Assembly: GCA_950022295.1 (NCBI GenBank)
Contig: OX465595.1
Location: 72,128,770 to 72,192,769 of the forward strand
DNA: 64,000 nt
Reading direction: 5' to 3'
Source of the DNA: Bromus sterilis
Taxonomy: Eukaryota; Streptophyta; Magnoliopsida; Poales; Poaceae
The notes below the pieces were generated by a model, which worked only from the letters and a program-made list of their open reading frames with translations, searched no databases and was not told where the DNA came from. The position numbers were made by a program, and so were the translations under genes. This document shows, in pieces, positions 57,785 to 64,000 of this stretch (positions are counted from its first letter, which is position 1; every line of letters begins with the position of its first letter).

Positions 57785-57792
57785 TATTTATA
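57785..57792 (-). promoter_or_regulatory. TATA box for the antisense B3 gene
   Basis: The minus strand reads TGTTCTATAAATAAGCC. The start site would fall near 57760, giving a 5' leader of about 45 nt to the ATG at 57717, with a C/T-rich leader sequence (CTTTCTCTTCCACGCC). Confidence 0.65.
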
Positions 57793-58183
57793 GAACAATA
57801 ATCCTCAAAGCACAGAGAATCCAAGACGACAGCAGCAATTAATTCAAAGACCAAACGTCCTAGCCGTCTCGTACTCCAAGTCGAAGATGCTTTCCCACGG
57901 GACGCACTGTACGCAAGACGCGTCAATTCACGTGCGTTTCCAACGCGCGTATGGGAAACTCAACCGGCGCTTGCCGCACGCCACAGCGGCCATTATTATG
58001 ACCGGTCCTGAAGACGTGACGGTTCACTGGCAGAGCATCCCTGACAGCCATCAAACAGAGGCATCGCTATCCCTAACAAGCGGCAAAGAAAACCAAACAG
58101 ACATCAAGGCCCTCAGATTCCATCTATCAGATCTTTTTCCCGATGAAGAAAAAATATCTTACTCCCATCGGGAGAGTACATCA

Positions 58184-58340
58184 TAAGAGTCCCAGGTGCT
58201 CCCTCACCTAAAGGTCAGCCATGTGCTCGAGTGAACACTGGCACTTATGAGAGTCTCGGGTGCTCCCTCAACCCGACGTAAGACAAACATGCATTCGCCA
58301 AGACCATGCGGCGCTAAGAGTCTCAGGTGCTCCCTCACCT
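58184..58340 (+). repeat. Three copies of a GTGCTCCCTCA repeat, ~65-bp period
   Basis: AAGAGTC(C/T)CAGGTGCTCCCTCACCT-like words start at 58184, 58248 and 58315. They lie upstream of the B3 promoter on the minus strand. The period is close to that of the 67-68 bp array but the sequence differs. Confidence 0.75.
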
Positions 58341-58961
58341 CAAGAGCCGAAACGGCATTCGAGTGATTACTCGCGAAAAAACCCCCTGACTGAGCACTCG
58401 AAACAAAGCTCCTCGGGTGAATGAGTGAACAGCTCGCTTGATGTTTTGTTCCAAGCGGGTGCAATGCTTTAAGGCTCCGCGCCTCAAAAACACACATTCC
58501 TGGAACACGATACACTGTGCCCAGATGCCACGCAAGATTAGCGTGTAGGTAAGACCCTGCTGCGAAGTATGGTCGGGCTGGGACTTGCCGAAGAGCGATT
58601 TCACTCCCAACCTTTCCCATGCACTGTGCATGATAGAAAAGTCGGGCGGACGAGCCTTAGGCTGTACACATTACTGGCGGCAAATGAACACCGTAAGACC
58701 TGAAGCGGCCAGACTTTTGCTCGACACCAGTGTTCCAAGCTCACGTCGAGGGACGTGGGTTTGATTGGGATACTGTGGTATTTTCCCTAGTGCAATTCAC
58801 CAAGGCTCGACCTGTCGACTCCTTGGGCCCTTTCAGCTTAGCATCCCTCGAAACAGGTTTTGTCATGGCCACCAGACTTCCAGCGACCCGCGGGTGAACC
58901 GCGCATACCAATAACCGACGAATGAATGTACTCGAGTCCCTGCACGACTCTCCGAGTCCCC
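58341..58961. other. Tat1 internal region before the polypurine tract
   Basis: No ORF with protein-like character on either strand. Confidence 0.5.
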
Positions 58962-58963
58962 TT

Positions 58964-58979
58964 GGCACTCGGGAGCTAC
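58964..58979 (+). other. Polypurine tract of Tat1
   Basis: GGCACTCGGGAGCTAC abuts the 3' LTR start TGACGAGG. Its core is repeated in the tandem array. Confidence 0.75.
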
Positions 58980-59417
58980 TGACGAGGGGGTGACCCCACG
59001 AATCCTACGGATGAGCCTACCTGGTGTCCATGAAGGCAGAAGGCCCATGAAGATACAGCCTCGGCCCACTAATTGGCACCGACGTAGGAGTCCGCGACTC
59101 ACAAGGAAGGTGCGAAGACCTGCCGTACGGAGCAAGCTAGGGTTAGGAAATCTTACCTGTAATCGTAGATGAACTCCCCGCGACCTAGCCCGGTATATAA
59201 GGGCTATGAGGGGCGACGCCAAAGACATCTAATATCACATGTAACCCTAGCCTTGAGCGCTCCAGCCTTGGCCTCCACTGTAATCGCATCTCCCCCATCA
59301 ATAATATCGAGCAGGAGCGAGCCTTCCTGTTTGCCGATGAGCTATCGTCCAACCTGTGCATCTCATGACTAACCCAGGGTCCCTGACCATGGGATTTGCC
59401 GGGGTTGATCCCCGTCA
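58980..59417 (+). repeat. 3' LTR of Tat1
   Basis: 438 bp, TGACGAGGGGG to CCCCGTCA, uninterrupted, with a TATATAA box at about 59194. It has the same length as the reassembled 5' copy and few differences. Confidence 0.95.
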
Positions 59418-59422
59418 ATTAT

Positions 59423-61923
59423 CCTTTCTATATTTTAGAGAATAGTCCTCAGTATTCCTCATATACTGAATGCATGGACTTTATTCAGATTCTGTGTTTC
59501 ACTCCAAAAGCACATCGGAATCTGTTCTTCTTCCAAGAACTTTTGAGTCATTCTGTTGTTGGATTCACAATGCATGTTATATGGTAGAATCATATGTCAA
59601 GAACATATAAGATCACATGTCCAGTACATGGTGCATCTCTATTCTTCCATCAAGACATTGCTTGTGATATTTGGATTTCATCCATTATATAATTTCTAGC
59701 CACAAGAACCTGTTTCTTGTCTTAGAAGATTATTCCAACCTTCACTTCGTTTCATTATCCGTATCTTAATCTACTCATATAGATTTCAACTTGTAATGTG
59801 TTGGTATTTCACATAAAAGAAGATTCTTGCAATCTTGTATTTTATTTGCCTTATGCTCTATATATATATCATAATGCACACATGTATATAAGAAGATTCT
59901 CTATATACACAATCAATGCATATCCATATATATACATATGAGATCATTCTTCACACATATCAATGCATATATGTTTGAGACAATGATCATGCTCCCACTC
60001 AAATATATCCATCATATACTCATATATTTGTGGTTCAGCTTTCATCAAGTCATTTTATTGTTCACTATGTCTCACATAATGACAAAGCTTCCAAAGCTCC
60101 CACTCAAAAAATGCCCTCTGCATTCCAAGTTTCTGGGAAGTCTTCAAAGTTCCCACTCAGTTTCATGAAACTGCAGGCCAACTCAATATTTTGGTCATCA
60201 CAAAATCACTTGATCAAATCAAGGTTGAGGGTTCCTGTCTTGAGGTACTATAGTCCATCCTTTTAACGAAATAACCTTCGTCATGCCCATTGCAATTCTC
60301 TTTCAAATCCCAAATTTGACTGAGATGCAATTTCAGGCTATGGTCCATCGTAGTGTAAATGAAATATTTTATTGATTAAAGCATTCCTACGTTTTCGTAG
60401 TCAATTACCATTGAACTTTGGTCATAACCAAATAATGCCTTATGCCCATTACATTATTCTCAATAACTCTCCAGTTTGTCGAGAATATGAAATAACCGAT
60501 TTGTTTCACGGGACATGAGCCATCCTATATGTAACTCAATATTATTTCATTTCTCCTCGTGTTCTAGGCTACCATCATTCCTTTGTGTCTCAAGCAATGT
60601 TATTCTTTATTGTTTTATTAAGAAGACTCATGATTATTGTTCTGTACAGAACGTATTCATGACAACCTTCTAAATTCAACAATGGCTTCAATTCATATAC
60701 CAAGATTAATCATCTATGGCATATCCTTCCTTATATAGTGTCATTACAGCGGAACATGCTTCCGTTGAAATACTCTGATATTCTGAAGGCAAGGTCCAAT
60801 ACCCCGGTCAAAGTTTCCATTATCTCCCATTGGATCCGTGTCGAGAGACTTCTTCTCGCATTACCAATCAAGCAACACACATTTTGCTATTCGGGGAGAA
60901 TATGTAATTTCAATTGCTTGTAGTTTTATTACAAAGAAATTCTTTCTTTTAAGAAACCTTATAACACCATCATTTATGGAGCTATCATGTCTCGTTAGAT
61001 TCAGGATGGTTTCCTATTCATGAAGTGGGTGTTTTAACTTAATCAATTAAACAACCTTATTCGACAATAACTATAGTGCTAAGGGAAAGAACGTTTAGAC
61101 CATACTACGGTTTAGTATGACTACGAATGGTTTAAGTAGTCTAGCACTTTCAACTTCCATCGTAGTTTGTGGTACAACTTCCACAAGTCTCCCATTATGT
61201 CAATATCAATACTTATCACTTTGGATCGTAGCGTAGTGATATGTATCCTTGTATTCTCACTTCTCACTGTGATTCCTGAATCTCAGTTTTATGATCTCAA
61301 TTGAATACAACTTTCAATTAATCATATGAAGTCTTTAATGATAACTCACGTGCCCATTTAGTACATCATTTATGTATAATGATTGGCACAAATTCTACTT
61401 GCTAGAACCTTGTCATGGTTATATTTATTGCAGAGGTTCATAGATCGTGTATCTAATCCATCTCATGCAATCAAGTTATGACTTTCATTCGATAATGAAC
61501 TCACAAGTTAATAGATCATACATTTAATGAATTCATCAGTTATGAAGTCACCTCATGCAATCAAATCTTCGACTTGTTATAATCAAGACAACTTTATCAT
61601 TAAACATTGAATATTTCTTGACAATAATAGAAGTATTATAAATGCTTTCTATCATATCATAAATCAAGACGTAATCAAAGTATAAGCACACTTTTATTCA
61701 TAAAGATGGAACAACTGACTTGTCTCATTACATGAATAACTTTGTCTCGCGAGATGCAAGACACACAACTAAGTGTTCATACTATAATGATTACATAAGA
61801 TTTATCTAATACTCTAAGTATCTCCTATGATAGATGTCTCAGCGGAATCAATGCTGGCTATCAACTGACTTGATATCCATCAATCCTCGATTTCACCTCT
61901 TCCCGTCCATGCAACGGCAGGTC
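59423..61923 (-). other. Copia internal region without pol
   Basis: 2.5 kb of AT-rich sequence. No minus- or plus-strand frame resembles protease, integrase, reverse transcriptase or RNase H. Several minus-strand GAGTGGGA(G/A) words (about 59993, 60092, 60152) resemble the polypurine tract. Confidence 0.6.
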
Positions 61924-62016
61924 CTGTTTTCATAAAACAGAATAAGTATCAGATACTCATTTACTGCAAATGTTGTATAAGGGAATAAACATTTATAAAG
62001 TATATCAAGTATATAC
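61924..62016 (-). other. Predicted intron at end of Copia gag
   Basis: On the minus strand GAGAAG|GTATATAC is a good donor, and TTCTGTTTTATGAAAACAG|GACC a plausible acceptor, 93 nt apart. The unspliced frame runs on to a stop at 61961. A short perfect inverted repeat, CTGTTTT/AAAACAG, overlaps the acceptor. BARE gag RNA is known to be spliced, but use here is inferred. Confidence 0.35.
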
Positions 62017-62650
62017 CTTCTCCATCAACAACTTCTCCTTCAATGGGTTCAACCTCCAGGTACTGAAGTCTATCCATGAAGTCAAAGAACTCGAGGCTTT
62101 CACCTCTGCCAACATAGCCATGGACATGGTCTGTATAGCTCGGTGGAAGCGAGTGTAACACCGTGTATATCGCAGACTCATCTATGGTCCCATAGTCAAA
62201 GTCATCTACGAGGCTCATATGTATCTCATGCATCTTGGCCAAGTGTGCCTTCAGGCAAGAGCCTTCTTCCATATTTGTAGAGAGAAACTCACTTTCTAAC
62301 TCAAATCTGGCAACTCTAAACCAATGCAAGTTTGATGACTTCAGCTCATCGATCATATCATATGTATCCAAATCAGCATACTCCTCACGCAAAGGTTGCG
62401 GAATGCTGGTTTCTATGATACCCTTAGCTATGGCATATGTACTTCGACAATATTGATAATCAATCTCCGCTTGTGCATCCATGTCGTTTGCTGGAGGGTT
62501 TCCCACATGCTCTTTAGTTAAGAATGAAAGGTTGATTCTCTTGAGCACGGCTCTAAGGCGTAAGTACCAACTAATGAAGTTGGACCCATTTTCTTTAAGT
62601 CTTTCACCATGTAAGAAGGAAACTATTTCAAGGTACTGGGTACTATCCAT
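61961..62650 (-). CDS. gag: Copia-type gag protein
   Basis: ATG at 62650 (MDSTQYLEIV), 229 residues, no stop inside. The pattern fits the Copia gag (UBN2-like) domain: an NFISWYLRLRAVLKR start, a middle YDMIDELKS, FRVARFELESEFLS and LKAHLAKMHEIHMSLV segment, then IYTVLHSLPPSYTDHV. No zinc knuckle follows, and pol is absent. It is shorter than usual BARE gag. The last ~18 residues may be intronic. It is about 30 bp from the chromovirus LTR that cuts the leader at 62682. Confidence 0.75.
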   Translation of the reverse strand: MDSTQYLEIVSFLHGERLKENGSNFISWYLRLRAVLKRINLSFLTKEHVGNPPANDMDAQAEIDYQYCRSTYAIAKGIIETSIPQPLREEYADLDTYDMIDELKSSNLHWFRVARFELESEFLSTNMEEGSCLKAHLAKMHEIHMSLVDDFDYGTIDESAIYTVLHSLPPSYTDHVHGYVGRGESLEFFDFMDRLQYLEVEPIEGEVVDGEGIYLIYFINVYSLIQHLQ

Positions 62651-62681
62651 TTTCTACAAACATAATTGCAAGGAACACAAT

Positions 62682-64000
62682 TGTAACACCCTCAGATGCC
62701 TGTAACAGTAATCATCATCACTGTTGACTATCACTGTTTGTTAATCCCTGTTATTCCCTGACCTTAATCAAACTTTGCTTCTGCTCCATCCAAACCATGC
62801 TGGTTGGTAATCAAAACACAAAGCCCAATGCATTTTGCTCATCATGAAACCAAACCCTAGATGAAACTACCTCAAATGGAAATTAAAACGAAAGTGCTCA
62901 AATAAAGTTGTTCCAAAAATCATGGAACTATTTTTTTAAATTGCCTAAAATCATTACAATCATGTGGGACCAACTTTGATAATTTTTGGAGTTGCAGAAA
63001 ATTCCAAACAATTCAAACAGTAGGTTAAAACCCCTACTTTGGGCATTTAATATCTAAAAGAAATATCCAATGAATTTATTTTGCTGCAAAACTTTTTGTG
63101 GCACCTCAGTAATATATAAACCTAATTTACAAACACCAATAATATTTTTCAAATATGCTAGGGTTAACAAATCAATTTCAGAAAGGAATTTGAATTAGCA
63201 GAAAGCCAGAAAATGGGAAAAACGCAATAACCCGCCTGGGGCGAGGCCACCTCAGCCCAGCCCACCCCGGCCCGTCTTCCACCTCCCACCTGCCCCCATC
63301 ACGTCCGCCACCTGCTCGACGCCGTGGCGCCGCCGTGGCCACGGGCGTCCCTGGAGCCCTCCCCTCCCTCACCTTCTCCCTCCCGCCATGGACCCGATAA
63401 GGCCAACCCCCGCAGCCCCCTGGACAACTCCCCCACCCCATTCCCATCCTCCTCCTCTCGCCGACGTCGGGGAAAGCTTTCCCGAGCGCCACCGTCGCCA
63501 TGGCAGTGAGCTCACGCGGCCAGTGAGCTCGCGACGCCACCCCGTCGTGTCCAGTGTGTCTCTCGTCGTCGTCCTCGTCTCCGAGCGGAAGGAATCGAGG
63601 CGGGAGCCTCCACCCCGAGCCCACGGTCATCTTCCCCAACTCCGGCCGCCGCGACGTCGCGGAGGAAATCCGGCGCCACCCCGACGCCACCGAGGCCGCT
63701 CTCTGCACCGTTACGTTCCTGGTGAGCTTCTACGCCTCCCCCAACTCCCCGACGAGCCGTTTGTGCCCTGTAGCCCACCCCTCCATTAGGGCAGAAGCGC
63801 CTCGCCGCCGGCGAGCTCTCCACCGTGTCCTGGAGCACGCTTTTGGCGCACGGTACGCGTCACGCGGGTGCCCGCGCCCCCCCCCTCGTTCGAATGCGCT
63901 AAGCCACACCCCTCGCAGCACCGTAGGTCGTCGTCGTCGTCTTCACCCGGAGGTTTCCGCCGTCACCGTCGATGTCGTGCTCCGCTCCGGCCACCCCCGA
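62682..64000 (+). mobile_element. Start of another chromovirus-type LTR (Tekay2)
   Basis: TGTAACACCCTCAGATGCC start, AT-rich first 500 bp, then a GC-rich block from about 63230, the same layout as the Tekay1 and 7476-12127 LTRs. It interrupts the Copia leader after ACAAT. It runs off the window, so solo or full status is unknown. The open frames in the GC-rich block occur on both strands and are not supported as genes. Confidence 0.7.

Larger units (their letters stand above)
37466..59417 (+). mobile_element. Tat1: complete Tat/Retand-like gag-protease element
   Basis: LTRs of 438 bp (5' copy split: 37466-37658 and 51832-52076; 3' copy 58980-59417). TSD ATTAT at 37461-37465 and 59418-59422. 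The internal region 52077-58979 carries gag, a DGG-type aspartic protease, a tandem array, an antisense B3-domain ORF and a polypurine tract. There is no reverse transcriptase, RNase H or integrase. Excluding the nested Tekay1 it is about 7.8 kb. The DGGSG protease, the TGGCGCCGTCTGTGGGAA primer site and the GGCACTCGGGAGCTAC tract fit the Tat/Retand lineage. Confidence 0.9.
35210..62681 (-). mobile_element. BARE/Angela-like Copia element, minus strand
   Basis: 3' LTR 35210-36960, polypurine tract, internal region 36961-37465 and 59423-62681, gag at 61961-62650. It is split by Tat1 (TSD ATTAT) and by a chromovirus LTR at 62682; the 5' LTR is outside the window. The LTR ends and the polypurine context (minus AGTGGGAGAC|TGTTGGATATATGC) are typical of BARE/Angela. 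No protease, integrase or reverse transcriptase frame is seen in about 3.0 kb of internal sequence after gag, so it is a gag-only non-autonomous copy. Confidence 0.8.

Noticed and set aside
63178..63921. Frames up to 176 codons near the right edge
   Set aside because: The same GC-rich LTR block pattern, open on both strands, no domain, cut by the window.

Overview
This window is intergenic DNA of a large grass genome, almost certainly Triticeae (wheat, Aegilops or barley type). Nearly every base belongs to nested LTR retrotransposons. I see no host single-copy gene, rRNA or tRNA gene. The Triticeae call rests on recognising Athila-like, Tat/Retand-like and Tekay/Del chromovirus Gypsy elements and a BARE/Angela-like Copia LTR. 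Family names are withheld where I cannot verify them.

Left half (1-35113). Four relatives of one Athila-like family lie in alternating orientation: A (-, 2466-3993), B (+, 4029-20174), C (-, 20211-29341) and D (+, from 29386). Their LTRs are about 1.6 kb, begin TGATACGT, end in ATCA, and are followed by a tRNA-Asp-type primer site. The alternation creates three inverted LTR pairs. A is cut by an LTR whose start is at 2465 (-). B carries a 4.65 kb chromovirus-type solo LTR (7476-12127) and a second Athila-like element E (12714-17748). C carries a 2.39 kb solo LTR (25438-27824, TSD TCTCC). B, C and D share LTRs and 3' domain but differ in coding content: a gag remnant, a 297-aa unknown protein, and gag-protease.

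Right half (35114-64000). A 96-bp Tat-like LTR start (35114-35209) sits in D and is interrupted by a minus-strand BARE/Angela-like Copia element (3' LTR 35210-36960, gag 61961-62650, no pol seen). Inside that Copia lies a complete Tat/Retand-like element, Tat1 (37466-59417, TSD ATTAT). Inside the 5' LTR of Tat1 lies a complete 14.2 kb Tekay-type chromovirus, Tekay1 (37659-51826, TSD GATGA, 4.1 kb LTRs). A second chromovirus-type LTR begins at 62682 and runs off the window.

How the parts work together. Only Tekay1 has a full gag-pol frame, and it is broken by three stops plus an integrase Glu-to-Lys change. B, C, D, E, Tat1 and the Copia lack reverse transcriptase and integrase, so they would depend on partners. 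The most unusual content is: (1) an antisense open reading frame in Tat1 with its own TATA box that encodes a plant B3 DNA-binding domain; (2) a 259-aa extra ORF upstream of gag in Tekay1 with a dsRNA-binding-like pattern and splice acceptors abutting both start codons; (3) an intron-split acidic ORF inside the chromovirus LTRs; (4) a 12-copy array of 67-68 bp units in Tat1, each carrying a polypurine-tract-like core.
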